A DNA stretch of 64,000 bases. Origin: Tiliqua scincoides. Lineage: Eukaryota; Chordata; Lepidosauria; Squamata; Scincidae. Shown piece after piece: positions 1 to 13,998 of the stretch. Location of the stretch: positions 61,818,856 to 61,882,855 of the forward strand of contig NC_089827.1 in assembly GCF_035046505.1 (NCBI RefSeq), written 5' to 3'. The notes beneath the pieces are model-generated. The model was not told the DNA's origin. It ran no database searches and saw only the letters and a list, made by a program, of their open reading frames with translations. Made by a program: the position numbers and the translations under genes. Positions within the stretch are counted from its first letter, which is position 1; the number at the start of each line of letters is the position of its first letter.

Positions 1-293
1 TGTAGCATTGGACCCAGTAAAATATGTGGATATTTGCGAGACCGTTTGTGTGTGAAGGATTAGTAGGGGAGTTAAAATTCTGTTTGCTTGCCTTACCTAC
101 ATAGAGAGGTAGTGCAATCTTCCTGTTTACTTGGAAATAATCCCCATTGCATTCTGGTCAGTTTAGAATTGTAACTTTAGATATTTTGAGATCACAGAAC
201 TTATTTTTATATATTATGTAATGATACTTTTTCCTTTTCTCTGGAATTTCTGGCCAGATCACCAACTGCTATGATGTTCTTGTCATTTTAAAG

Positions 294-3200
294 GTACCTT
301 TATCATGGTAGCACAAATCCAGAACTGGCTTTTGAAAGTTCCAAGATTCTGTGTTGCATTTCTTGTAATTCAAACATTCAGGTCAAACTAATTGGAGATT
401 TCACACAAGACCAGGTAACTGCTATGTTAATTTTTCATTCAGTAGTAGAGAAGAATGATGTAGCTATTTAACAGCAAACCCTTTTGCTATTACAATGGCT
501 GGATTTATTATTGGAAGGTTATGAAATGTTTGAGTATTCTCTTTTAAGTGTCTCCGTGTGCATATGAAAACGTGAGGGGGAAGGCTAGGGAATGATGTTC
601 TCTCCCATCCAGATTCCTCAAGCCTCACTTCTTGCTTACATTTCCCCCTGCCACTGCTTCATACTATGTGGAGAAGCTTGTTATCAACAAGAAACAGGGT
701 ACAGCAAGCATCTATATTCTCCTTCCCACCTCTGGTACTGAGCACCTTGCTTTCAATGTGATGTAGTGGTGGTGGTGGTGAGGATGATATTATTACTATT
801 TATATTTATATATGGTATACAGGTCCAGCCTATTCATACACGGATTCATTCATAGCCTATTCATACATGGATTTTTTTATACATGGATTTGACTCAACAC
901 GAATGGCCCCTGCAAATGAGAAGGAATGTGCTGATCCCTAGAGAAGGGGAAAATACACTCCTTTAAAATCAGTTTAAAAAACTGAGCAGTCCTTTAACAA
1001 TAGCCTCTTAATGAGAGAGGGGAGAGGGCAGCTGGCTGACAATCCATCAGTCCTTCTCTCCCCAGTGGACTTCTCCCTTCCCCCGAGCACATGAAAGAAA
1101 GGTGATCCCCTTACATTGGTGAAGGGAGGGGCTGAGTGTAAGCTCTCAGCTCTTTGTAAGCTCTTGGAGGATGACTGATTGATGGATTGTCTTCTTAATT
1201 ACTCTTAGAGTCAAAAGGTCAGCAAGGCTGTTTTTAAATCACCAGAGCAAAGAAACTTTTTAAATTGATTTGCTATAGTTCGTTTTTTGCCATCCACGCA
1301 AATAATTAGTCTCAACCTGTATATACACACCATATTGCTATATATGGTATATATACACCCCATACAATAACACACTGCTTAACAACAACAGTTAACAAAG
1401 CAATTTACATAGCTAAATAAATATATGGTTCCCTAAATTGGGGCATCATGGCTGGATCTGATTCAAGGCTGGTATAAGTGGGAAAAGGGTTTTTTCTGCA
1501 AACAATTTATAACATTAAATGGAGGATGGATGAATGTTATGTGTTGTTTTAAATTGGTGTGCAGTCTTAATAAATCACTGTCTTAATCTTCTCCTTTACT
1601 TGCAAATCCAGGCGATTAGCCAGAAATTGATGGCTGGTTTTGTGGAATGTTTGGACTGTGAAATGGCAGAAGAAATAATTAATCCTGTCGAAGGTATGGA
1701 GGTATTCAATTTCTATTTTCATACAAATTAAAATACCAGGGGACCTTATATGACATCAGTTGGAGAACTTAAAGCCATTGTACTCTTTTTTTTTTTTTTT
1801 TTTTTTTTTTTGGAGCAGACCACAAGTGTTACTTGTAACTGGCTTTAGATTCCTCTCTTTTTAATGTATGTTTCATTTTGAGCAAAACGGTAAGTGGAGC
1901 CTACTAAAGTGCAAAGCTGATTTTCATATTGGCTTTGAAGATAAGTCTGCAAAAGTTACTGATCATAAGTTAATAACCACCCACATATACCTATAATAGT
2001 TTGATATCTGAAACAAGAAAAAATAAAACACACACCTGCACAGTTACTTGTACTAAAGCTTCCCTATGTGGTCATTTGAATGTGGTTGTTGCTCATCACA
2101 GGCGATCAGGCAAGTAGACTCACAGGAGGCTTGTTATTAGCTAAAAAGAAAAAAGGCCATGCACTATTGTAAGTTATGTCTGGTTCTATTAACAGCAATT
2201 TTATATTAACCTACTGAAGGCTTTCTGAATTTTTGATGTTTATTTTTTGTTCCAAGAACTGGAGGCTGAAAGGAAGCAGGCCCCGATTTATCATGAAACT
2301 AGGATTAACATCCTGAACCTTCTCATCACCTCTCTGGAGTGCAGCCCACCCAATCTGGCTCTATATCTTCTGGGTTATGAGCTCAAGAAGCCCGTTAGCA
2401 CTACCAACCTACAGGATCCAGGTACATGGCTGAAGAAGTGCTTGTAATTCATGCATGTGCGGATGGACGGATAGATTGTGTTTACTGTTTGGACAAAATC
2501 TACCCAGAAATGGGAGAAATGTATTTCTGTCCTTTTTGGTAGTGGGCAACAATTTTTAATCTCAGAAGACAGAAAAAAATACTTCAAAAATGCTGTTTTG
2601 TTAAAAGTTCATGTTTAAAGTTAGTGCACAATAGAAACTGTATCTAAATACAAAGTCTCTAGAGCATTTCTTAATTCTTAGACTCCCCCTCCCGCTTCTT
2701 TGTACTCCACCTTTGACAATACAATACCATATTGGATTTTGTTATACAGTATTGGTAGAATTTTTGCTGCTGTTTGGTCAGCAGTTATTTTAACATAGAG
2801 TGAAATTCTGTTTCCACTTGCCATATTTAAGACCTGTATATCTTGCACCTACTTACTGGTTATCTAAATATGAATCTTTCATTTTTAAAGGTGTTTTGGG
2901 CTGCCCTCGTACTTGTCTTCATGCTATTTTAAACATATTGGAAAACGGCACCGAAATGAGGTCTGGTCCCATAGCAGTTCGAGAATCTCCTCATCTAGCA
3001 GAGTTGTGTTATCAGGTATGCAAAATATTTCTCTTTCTGAAAACTTAAAATGAGGTCTCTTGAATATAATCAACAAGCTTTCACGTAGGAAATTGATTTT
3101 TGTAGGTTAGGGTGAACAGACTTTAGGCTTGCAGGACTTACTTTGTTAACTAGAATCCTGAGGTCTGAGCTGGAACCACATGCAAAATAGTAGCTCAGGA

Positions 3201-6200
3201 CAGTGGATTTAGGATTATGGGTGCCTCTGAGCACATTCTCAGATTTGGAATTTGTTTTCAGTACCAGAAGCAATGTCACAGTCCTCCCTCACATTCACTT
3301 CTGGATTTTGCCCCAAGCATTCTTACATTCAACAGCTTAATTAGGAGAGGAAAGGCCTTATTTCTGGAAAAAAAGAGGAATCTGAAACCTTGTCTATGTA
3401 TTGCCAGTTGCCCAGAAATATATCCTTGGATCCCAGTTTTATCTTTTATCTGCCACTTTGTGATTTAATAGTGTCGTTCTGATTCTTAGAAGACTTCAGC
3501 CACCATCATATGGCTTGTAAGTTTTAGAAAATTATAAATTACAGATATATATGGACTAATATTTCCTCTCTACCTAGTATTCTTTGCAGGCCTGTAAAAA
3601 GGAACTAACGTCTGAATTATTTTCTGATTAAACAGGTGATCTATCATTTATGTGCCTGCTCCGACACTTCAGGTCCAACTATGAGATATCTAAGGACCAG
3701 CCAGGATTTCTTATTCTCTCAGTTACAGCATTTACCATTTTCAGTCAAAGGTAAAACCATAAATACAGTCCCTCAGGTTTAATATTGCTTTGCCAGTCTC
3801 TGGGGAAAAATCACTTTGTCTCTTGAAATGAGTGTATCTCTATGGCAGAATTCTGGACATCTTGCCTTGACAGAAAGATGCCACGTTTACCCTTCCTTTT
3901 TGCTATTTGCCTGCATCCTGGTATATGCATGCGTGTGTTTTCCAACCAAGTGATTGATCTGTATGTTGAGGGGAGAAATACATACTTTAAAACATGAGCA
4001 CAGAGGCATCAGGGTTTGTGGTCAGGTGCACAATATGGATGCATACCTTGCATTAAAAACTATTTACGGGTTATGCTGAATGCATGTACAGCTGTCTGCT
4101 GGCACCTACTTTTGAGTGAATGACTATATGATATCTTTATTTTAAAAAGCAAGTATGTGGACTAACCCCCTTGAAAATGTAGAATACTAATTGTGCGTGC
4201 TGTGGTTAGTATGTTGAGCGTGAAGTGTGAATAACAGTGTGTACAGATCAAAGTCTTGGGTATGCTGTACAAATGCTGTGCATTCTATGAAACATGTAAG
4301 TAGACCTATAAACAACTTCCATCACATGGCAGCCTCCTTGTGCTTATGTTTGACCTATTTGAAACCAGCTGGTGGTTGTATTGTAAGTGTAACATATGAG
4401 TTGGACCAAAGTGTATGCGTTACTTTGTGAAACTTTGCCACCCTTGTGCTGTCTTCTCCATTCAGAGCATGAGATTGCAGCCTTGAACCAGATGTCTTGG
4501 CTAATGAAAACTGCATCTATAGAACTACGTGTTACTTCACTGAACCGCCAACGTTCACACACGCAGCGACTCTTGCATTTGCTTCTAGATGACATCCCAG
4601 TGAAATCTTACTTAGGTAAGTGGGTTTTTGGCAGGACAAACTTGAGAGTTGCCACTGGGTTGCTCTTTTAAAGCAGTAATCATCAACCTTGGGGTTGTGA
4701 AGCCTCAGTTGTGGGATTGGTGCAACTTAGAGAAATGAAAAAGGTTGAAGACCACTGGACGAGAGCATGAACAGGAAAAGGGAGAGGCATCTGGTGTACT
4801 CCTTCAGGTACTAGGAGATTGTGTCCCAGTCCTGCTCAAGTTTTTAGCAGTTGTGCTAAAATAGCTTTCACTAGTGCCAGGCTTCATGGTTACTTTTTCT
4901 GCGCTCTCTCTCTCTAATAAGAATATTTGGTTACAGTGAAAAGTGCTTGGAGGGCATGAAGGGGTCAGGGAGGGGGTAGGCAGATGGGGTCCCAGGAGGG
5001 GGGCGGAATTGACAGTGGGTCCCCAGTCTTATACTTTATATATTGGTGTTGTGGCTCTAAAAGGTTGAAGACCATTGGGCATTTGTATCACTTTCGTATC
5101 CATTTGTTAGAACTCTCATTGTACATTTGACAGTGATGAATGCCCTGTTTTCCCGCTATTTTTCTCCCTATTCTTCTGGGGACTTTTGGGCATTTGAAGG
5201 GTTACTTAATTATGTCTCACAAAATCTGTGATTACAACCTTAAAATCATTTTCCCTGCATTTCTTAAGCTGCCTTTGCCTAGGAAGCACCATTTTTCCTA
5301 AACCTCTGAGAATTACTTCTGGAATGTCTGTGTTTTTATGTACTTTTGTATTGTTTTCAATCCTGTTAGCTGATGGTGAAGTAGAAGATGACAGTCGGTC
5401 TGTTAGTGGTTTTCTCCACTTCGACACTGCCTCCAAAGGTGAGTCTCTTGGAGATGGGTTTAGTCAGATTCCATACCTAACTTGGGGAGCCCTGTCACTA
5501 GAGCAGCCACTGCAACTGAACTGTAGTCTGTATCCCACCTTTTCATTTAATTTGCACCAATTGTGTAAGAAGGAAATTCAGAAATTGGGATCTAGCTTTG
5601 GGAGTGAAGTACCACAATTGAAATGAATAAATGTCACTGTAATTTTTGCTAAGAGTTTGCATCCGAAAGTATTTTTGTCTCTAGCACACACATCTGTTAT
5701 AGAGTGTGATCTAATCTTGGGCATGATCCCAAGATTGAGATGGGTTTGGAGTCTTTTAGGTTGTTTTGCTTCCAGCACCTTCAGTGTGCTGATTCTCCAG
5801 GGTGCTTTTGAGCCTTTATGAATTCTGCATGAGTAGATCCTTGAGCTTTTTTTTGTACTGTTGTCAGCCTGTTTTGGACACAGCCTTTCATGAAAAGCAG
5901 CATATTATAAACCTAGTAATAGGGAGGAAAAACCCAGTAAGTACCAATGCCTTTGAGCTATTATTTGCATGTTCATGTAGTAACGTTTTGAATCAGACCT
6001 GGTATCGGTTCAAGATGTTCACTAACACTTTAATTTATTTTTAAACATTTAAATCCACATTCTCCCCCCCCCCTTTAGTCCATGGGCAGCTTAGTCATAA
6101 TTTAAGAACATAAAATACAATGCAATTAAATAAAAATTCAATTAATGCAAAGAATAGTATAAATAGCTGACCAGCCAGTGCAAGAGAATTGGTAAACAGG

Positions 6201-9200
6201 AAACTGAAGCAAAAAAGCAAGATGAAACAAAAAAGCCTTTAACCCCTTACTGGAAGGCTGAGAGGGAAGGTGAGTTTCTTAATCCTTTCAAAGGGGTTAG
6301 TGTCAATGCTAGGGGGAGGCCCTGTCCCTTGTTGCCTCCAGCCTGGTGTTGTCCAATGGCAGCTCACAGAGAAAAATCTCTCAAATGACCTTGAAGGATG
6401 GACTGTACCTGGAAGCTAACAGAGAGCTAGTGCAGCCACCAAATTGTGGTCTAATGAAATCAAGCTACTAAGCCCCAATGACCACATGAGCTACTGCATT
6501 CTGTACCAATTGCAGTTTTCAGACCTTTAAGACCTGCTTACACTGCATTACATAGAACATTATCATGACACATAGGGCAGACCATCCTTTCATGTTGCCC
6601 CATTTGGAGGTGACATGCTAGGGGTGATCTGCCCCACATGTCAGCCTAGGGAAATATCACCAGCTCCAGAAGTTGTAGAAGGGTGTAGGGTTTCATCACC
6701 AGTCCAGGAGTCTTTGCTGCTCCCATTTTCTCCTAACATTGTTATCCAGCAAAGCAGAGGGCACATGGAGAGCCCTCTGTAGTGATAGTGTGCAGGGGTG
6801 GGTGGGGGAGGTGGTTGCTGCCTCAGGGGTGATACCCAAGTCTCGAATTGCAAATTCGAGTATTTTTGCCCTTGTATATAGAAATGAAATAGCTTTGAAT
6901 GGGAAGCTTCTATTCCTAAATCTTGTATAATTTCTATCTTAATGTTCCACTGAACTCTGATTCCTTTGACTTCTTGATATATCTGAATAGATGTCTCCTT
7001 TTGACCTCAGTACGCAGGAAAATCTTGAGCATCCTGGACTCAATTGATTTCAACCAAGAGATCCCAGCTCCTTTACAGCTGGATTTTTTTGATCGTGCTC
7101 AAACTGAGCAGGTCATTGCCAACTGTGAGAACAGGAGTGCCCGTGGACCAGTTATCTGCAACGTCAAGGTGAACAATTTTCAGAAATTCTGCTATATCTA
7201 GTGACAGACAGTTTGAGGACACTGTGTAGCTTATGTTACACACGAGTAAATCTCAACCCTTCTAGCTGAAGATTTTTAGGCGCATGCTTTACGCTTTTGT
7301 TAATGTTGGTGGACCTTAACAGTGTGTCACTTTGGCTGGAATTTTTTTTAGTATGATCATGGGATTGAGCATTTGTTACCAGTAAGGTTAGGTGCAGCAT
7401 TATTTACATACAAAGGGTTATCTGAAGACATGAGAACATGTTTTATCTTCTTTCCTCTTCCATTTTAGCACCTCCACAAAGTTCTTGTTGCTGAAATAAA
7501 TGCCCTGCAAGGAATGGCAGCCCTCGGGCAGAGGCCTTTACTCATGGAGGTAAGCGCAAACCAAATGTATAGATTTGATATTGTGAAGGCAGGCACATGG
7601 TTCTTCCACTGTTTACTAGTAACACTCTTGGGGAAAACAGGTGTTTGTTCATTTAAAGAAGTAGCACTTTCAATTAATAAATGGTTGAAGTAGAATTATT
7701 TACCGTACAGTAATACTCTGTTAACACCGTTTTCTTTAGTGCTGTTTTGTCACAACATTCATCACCGTGGCCAATTGATAGCTATTATAGGCAATGGAGG
7801 AGAACTTTCTAGCCAAACAGCACAAGTTATCTTCAATTACGTCTTCTATTAGTGCTGTTTTAGACAGCACTCAGCTTTTCAGGAATAGATCCCCTGCATT
7901 AAGGGATGTATTATGGTGTTTGATTTCTTTTATTTTCTCAATTCTTTGAAGTAGATTATGCTAATAGTTTTGTTTTGTCGTGTCTATTCACACAGTGCAT
8001 ATGATGCTGGTTTTGTGATTGGGCCAGGGGAAAGTTAGGGGAAAGTTTTTAGGGGAAAGTAAGTCTGAGATTCTAAAGTTTAAATTCAAAAACCCAGTTC
8101 CTTTTACATGTTCTTTTTCATCCATTGCTCTCATAAAACCCACAAACACAATCTGGTGTTTGGGGGAGGGGGCGGTGTTTGAAAGGCAATGTCATAGGAA
8201 AGCAACACATGTCTGATAGTGGTTTTCCTTTTAAGAACCTCCTAGACAAAATCCCCAAGTGACATCCTGAACCTTGGGTGAGTGGAAAGGCAGTCTTGAG
8301 AGTTCTGTGGGTAGCTGAAGAGAACACAAATATGAAAAGGGAAAGAAATGTTTAGGCAATGATATAGCATCAGTATAGTGATCTGAAAAATTGTTTTTAG
8401 ATTTGCTCTTTGTTAATTACAGTTGTGTGCTAAATGGTTAAAAGGTTATGTTTTTTCTTTCTTGCTGTGAACTGATGGAATTTCCTTTTATTGGATGTCC
8501 AGGAAATCAACACAATTCTCCAGTATGTTGTGGAACGGAACAAACTGCTCCAGTGCCTGTATGCCAAGCGACATGCATTAGAGTCCTGGAGACAGCTGGT
8601 AGAAATAATATTAACTGCCTGTCCACAGGACCTCATACAACCTGAAGACAGGCAGCTTATCATCCGTGATCTCTTACAGGATTTGCATGACAAAGTAAGT
8701 CCCTCTAATTGTGTTCGTGTTCTTATGTTGACTACAACAAAAACTTCAATATGTGTGTCTTTGGCTTTTAATTAAGCATCAAGTATCTATTTTTCTGTTA
8801 TGAAATTTCTTTGTATCAACAAAAATGTCTCCCAAAATCAAATTGCTATGATTCTTCTATGTCGCTGTACATACATGAGGTTGCAGGTGTCTCCAGCAAC
8901 CAGTTGCAAAGTACTATGATGACTGGAGATGGGCTGTGTGTTTCTGGGTTGCCTTTGCTATACTTTTTGGGTCCAGCCAAAGTATCGGGGAGGTGAGTTG
9001 GGAAAGAGCTTATTTCAACTGTGCTGCACCCACTTCCTGCTTTAAGAATGTCTTATTTATATAATGTTGTGATGAATAAGTACATGTTAGGCCTAGGCTA
9101 GCATGTAAAGCCTGAACCAAACTAAGACAGTGTAACTGAGAAGTTGCTAGCAGTTCCCAGCTGCAAGAATGTGAGTAAATAAACAAAAGGATTGTTGTCT

Positions 9201-12200
9201 CTCCTTTGCTGGCCAGAAAGGACAGATAACAAAAATTACAACCCATTGGAATGTTTAGCACCTTAGTAGACAGAGAGGTGTCTTATCAAGTGTGATGGAG
9301 TGCGGCTGTGGATCTCCAGTTGGGAGGGGTAAGAACTAGGAGGAGTTAGCAGCCAGGCCAACTTTGAGAAGGTTCTGTTCCTCAAGGGTCTGATTGGACA
9401 GTCTTAAGTATGAAGTCACCTCAGTACTGTTAGCATAAGAAGATAATGAGTGCCCGAGGGGTGTGGTGTTCCTTCTTAGACAGAATTTTTGGGTGCAACA
9501 TCCTGCACACATGTGAGCTCCATTGTCCATCATGGGCACCTGGCCTCATAGGTAGCCCTGGAGCTAAGAGATCTACAAGAGTAACTGACCCAGGTGAGAG
9601 TTAGGGATTAATAGAGATAGCCAGCTAGCTTTATTATTTTAATGCTGATATGTTTCCTAGATGTATATGCCTCTAGCATTTGCTGCCTTATTGTAGAGTG
9701 TGTAACCTTATGTACTTAATAAACTAAAATATCTTTACTAAGTTGTTTCATTGCCTGTTGGGGACTAAGGTTCAGAATCCTGCCTAGCCATTCAGCAAGC
9801 TGCCAAGTGCTCATTGAGGTCTAGTAACTTGAGGACTGAGGCTTGAATTGGAGAAAGAGCTCAGTGCCTGCAAGGGATAGAATTAAGCCTAGAGGGTCTC
9901 GGTGTCCCTGGACTGAGGCACTGGCACATACACGGTGGTGGCAGTACTACTGAGCAGAGGGGCTTAGAGTTTGAGAACCAAGAACGCTGAGCACCCCAAA
10001 CCCCCCTATGTTTACGACAAATGTCAAATAAAATGTTGCAATATGGTATTTGCACTGGGAGGTCTACAGAAATACACCAGATTGCTTTCATGTTCTAAGA
10101 TACTGAGCCTGTCTTGTTTCTGTAAGATCCTGAATGATGATGCAGCTCAAGAGTTGATGCCTGTTGTGGCAGGAGCAGTGTTCACTCTGACTGCCCATTT
10201 GAGCCAAGCCGTGAGAACAGAGCAGAAGGAGCCACTTGCTGTCCCTATACCTGGACATTCCCAGTTTGTCTTTGTGCTGGATGCTTCTTTCACAATGTCA
10301 GCAAGTTCTGAAGGCGTGGCTGTGGGATTTGCACCTATTGGAGACTCTTCTCTTCATATCATACTGAAGAAAATTCTGGATTTTATTTTGAAAACAGGTA
10401 ATATCGAAGGTGTGAATTTCACACTTATTGGAAAGAAATAGTACACAATATTATTCTGACCTTGGCTTTTTTATTCTGCTTCATTGCGCTAATGTTTTAT
10501 GCTTGTCAAGTTCATAGGCATGCAAGTAAATTTCCATAAAGTATGGCCGTCACTCACAATCGGGAAATAGAGAAATTCTGTGGTTTCTACTAACAAATAG
10601 AATGACTGTATCTTATTCAGAATGATCTTGCACTGTTAAGACAGATTTGTCATTGCATTGCAAAAGCTGGAGATAGATCTGGAAATAAATCAAGCCTTGA
10701 TCTGGGGGGTAAAAGAAGAATGATGTGAGAATTCTTCATGAGAAATGTCCTTTTCCTATCTGAGCAGGAGGTGGGTTCCAGCGAGTGCGAACGCACCTGT
10801 ATGGATCACTGCTATACTACTTACAGATTGCCCAGAGACCAGATGAACCAGAAACCCTAGAAGCAGGTAAACATCACTTTCTGATGACCTTTTCATAATT
10901 TAAATTCACATGCAAGTGGAATATATTGCTCTGTTATAAACTCTTGTCAAATGGTGTTGCCATTGGTTGTGAATGTGATGATGGGGCTAAACGTCTTCAG
11001 CCTAAGAGCTTTGTTGCATTCTGTTTATGACCAAGGTTCACAGCATTTTATTCATATTTCTTCTTCTCTGTAATCAATAATAGCCTCACTCATGCTCATA
11101 CCATTGTTTTTCTTTCCTGTCACTTTCCAGGCATCTCATAGACCCTACCTCCCTATCCCATCCTTGCACAACAGACTGGTTTGCATGTTTCTTTTCCTGA
11201 TGGTGTTTGGAATTTTATTTGTGCCTCGCACAAACTGTAGTGAAATTAGTATTTTTCCTTTATCTTGAGTGAAACTATATTGTGCCCTTTCCCTGAAATA
11301 AATAGTTCTTCAGAGTTGTGTTTCCTCTTCAGCTTAAATTAAGGTTTCTGTTCATATTTTGTTCTGAAGTAAAGTTCTTTGTTGAGGGATAAAGGTATCC
11401 ACATTTGTATATTCTTACTAAAATACATTATTGATAACAGTTTCTTTTTTGTCAACATTTCTATTTAAGTGTTGACAGTTAAGCAGTCTATACATTGAAG
11501 AAGTGTTACTGCCTTGCTGTATGTAGGGGTGATAGTTTATTTTTTGTTTTCCCTTCTAATTTGCAGCAAAGAAGACCATGTGGGAACGTCTAACAGCTCC
11601 TGAAGATGCTTTCAGTAAATTGCAGCGAGAAAACATGGCGATTATTGAAAGCTACGGTTCTGCACTAATGGAAGTAGTCTGCCGAGATGCTTGTGATGGA
11701 CATGAGATAGGGCGGGTGTGTGAAAGTATTCCTTTTCTGTTGTCAATGTAAAATGGGCCTGCATCAAAATTTGTAAAACACTGACAATAACCATTGACAA
11801 AAACATTAAAGATGTATCATACCTGTCGAAATAAGGAATCCCTTAATAATTTTAGGATTTCTTAAACAAATTCAGAAAAGAGTTTTTACCTTTCCTACTG
11901 GGTGCAGGAAGTTGTCTATGCCAGGAAAGGTGTGCTAAACATTTGCTGTGTATGTACAATGCTTTCTACATCGTAGGCAGAAACACTCTGTCTTTCAAAT
12001 AGGCAAACAGTGGACAATGAAATTAGAATTATTTTTTGAACTTATTCTTTCTGAGCAGAGAATAGGTTTTTAGTTTTGTTGGCATCCTTCAGTCTCAGAA
12101 GACTATGGTATTGCACTCTGAATGGTGGTTCTGGAACAGAGTGTCCTCTCCAGTGCTCAGAGCCTGGGTAAAGAAGGTATGGAGGATAGACTGTTACCCA

Positions 12201-13964
12201 TTCAGCAAATCCCCCCTCTCCACATCACTGAAATGGTCCAATGGAAAGGCAAATGCGGTTGGTTCCAGCGGCGTCGCAGGAGTTGCAGAACGTGACTGTG
12301 TTCAGCCATGAACTGCCTCAGGGACTCTGGCTCCGGAGTTTGCCTCGAGGTTGACTCCTGAAGCCTTTTCCATAATTGGATGTAGCCACAAGGCAGTGGA
12401 GGTTTGGGATCAGAGTTTTCCTTCTCTCAGATGAGCTGCCTTCCCAGGCTAACGAGTCCTATCTTCCTGGTTGCTGTTTAGTTGCCTCTTAGGACAAGTA
12501 CAGCCAAACTGAGGGCCCATTCTTATCCCCCAGCCCCCAGGGGCTAGAGAGTAGGTAATACATGCATTAAGGCACAATCTTCTTTTCCCCCTTTTCAGAT
12601 GCTAGCACTGGCTTTACTTGATCGTATTGTCTCTGTGGATAAGCAGCACCAGTGGTTGTTGTACCTCTCCAACAGTGGCTACTTAAAGGTGCTTGTAGAC
12701 AGCCTTGCAGATGATGATCTCAAGCTGCAAAGTTTGCTCACTCCTCAACCTCCACTACTTAAGGCACTGTACACCTATGAATCAAAAATGGTAAGATCTT
12801 ATTATACTTAAGTCCTTTCCGTACAGAGAGATTAGCTTCCGTAGGTCCATTCATAACTTGAAACTGACGTAGGTTGGAACATCCTGTTCTTGTCAGCCCA
12901 GTGCTATCCTGCCTGTGTGAAAGTGTCAGCAGATGACATATTGCACCTGCACCAAAGTTCCAACACAGCAATCTGTCACTTGTACATTCGTAAGTTGGGG
13001 AGCTTGTATACCAAGAATAGTTCTTTGTACAGCAGCCAGTGCTGCTTGTGGTCATGTTCCAGATCATGGTGATTAAAGAGCAGTTTATAAAAGAAGTGAT
13101 GAGCCCTAATTAGGCTTCTGTCATACATACTAACTAAATGGAATTGTCTTTTCTTTTTATTCCCCAAGTGCCCACTCTACTCCACAGAAACAGATAATGT
13201 GTTTTTGTCCCTTTGAGAAACTAACAGCCATAAGAAACAGTGTCAGGAATCCAGAGAACATAAATCAAGTACTATAAGTCCAAGAAGCCCTTAGGGTTAT
13301 GTTTCTTGACCAGCAGCACTATGCAGCAAACTCTTCTTAAAACTGGATAGAGTTTCAAATATAGTTTATGATAATGGGAACCAGTTCTTCAAAGAAAAAA
13401 AAGGTTTAAAAAATTCGGCTAGTGCAAACCTCTTGCCTAAGTTCTAGAAGACCACAACCTCAAAAGAACTCTAAATAGGTGTTGCAAACTTTAGGACCGC
13501 AAGTTCTGCTTTCTGAGGTTATGTACTTAAAAACATTGATCTGTCATGTTTTCTGCTTCCTCAGTTTCCATGCTCTGTCTTTGCTGTTTTCAGCAATTAC
13601 ATTTTTTTTTTTTTACAGTGGATTGTATTCTAAGAACAGCAAGTGAACCGAAGCTCATGCAAGCTACCCCCCCTTCCCAGCACAACAGCCCCCTGAATTG
13701 AAAACCTGTTTTGGAGATTGGACTGTATAATTAACAGTATTATTATTATTAACTGTATATACCGCTTTTCAACAAAAGTTCACAAAGTGGTTTACAGACT
13801 GTAATAAGGAGCAGAGAACTGTAGGCTTAAGGGGAGATTGGTGAAAATTCCTGCCCCTACTTTCCCTGGGTAAACAGAAGTACCTTCAGTTTGTAAGAGA
13901 GAGAGTTAGGATACAGCTCTGTGTGTTCAGGTTATGTATATTTTATGTATTTAATGTACACAAA

Positions 13965-13998
<34 letters not shown>

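Noticed and set aside
9971-10441. 156-codon plus-strand open frame
   Set aside because: It combines the end of an LTR, intron sequence and the NUP205 exon 10127-10397; only the exon is coding.
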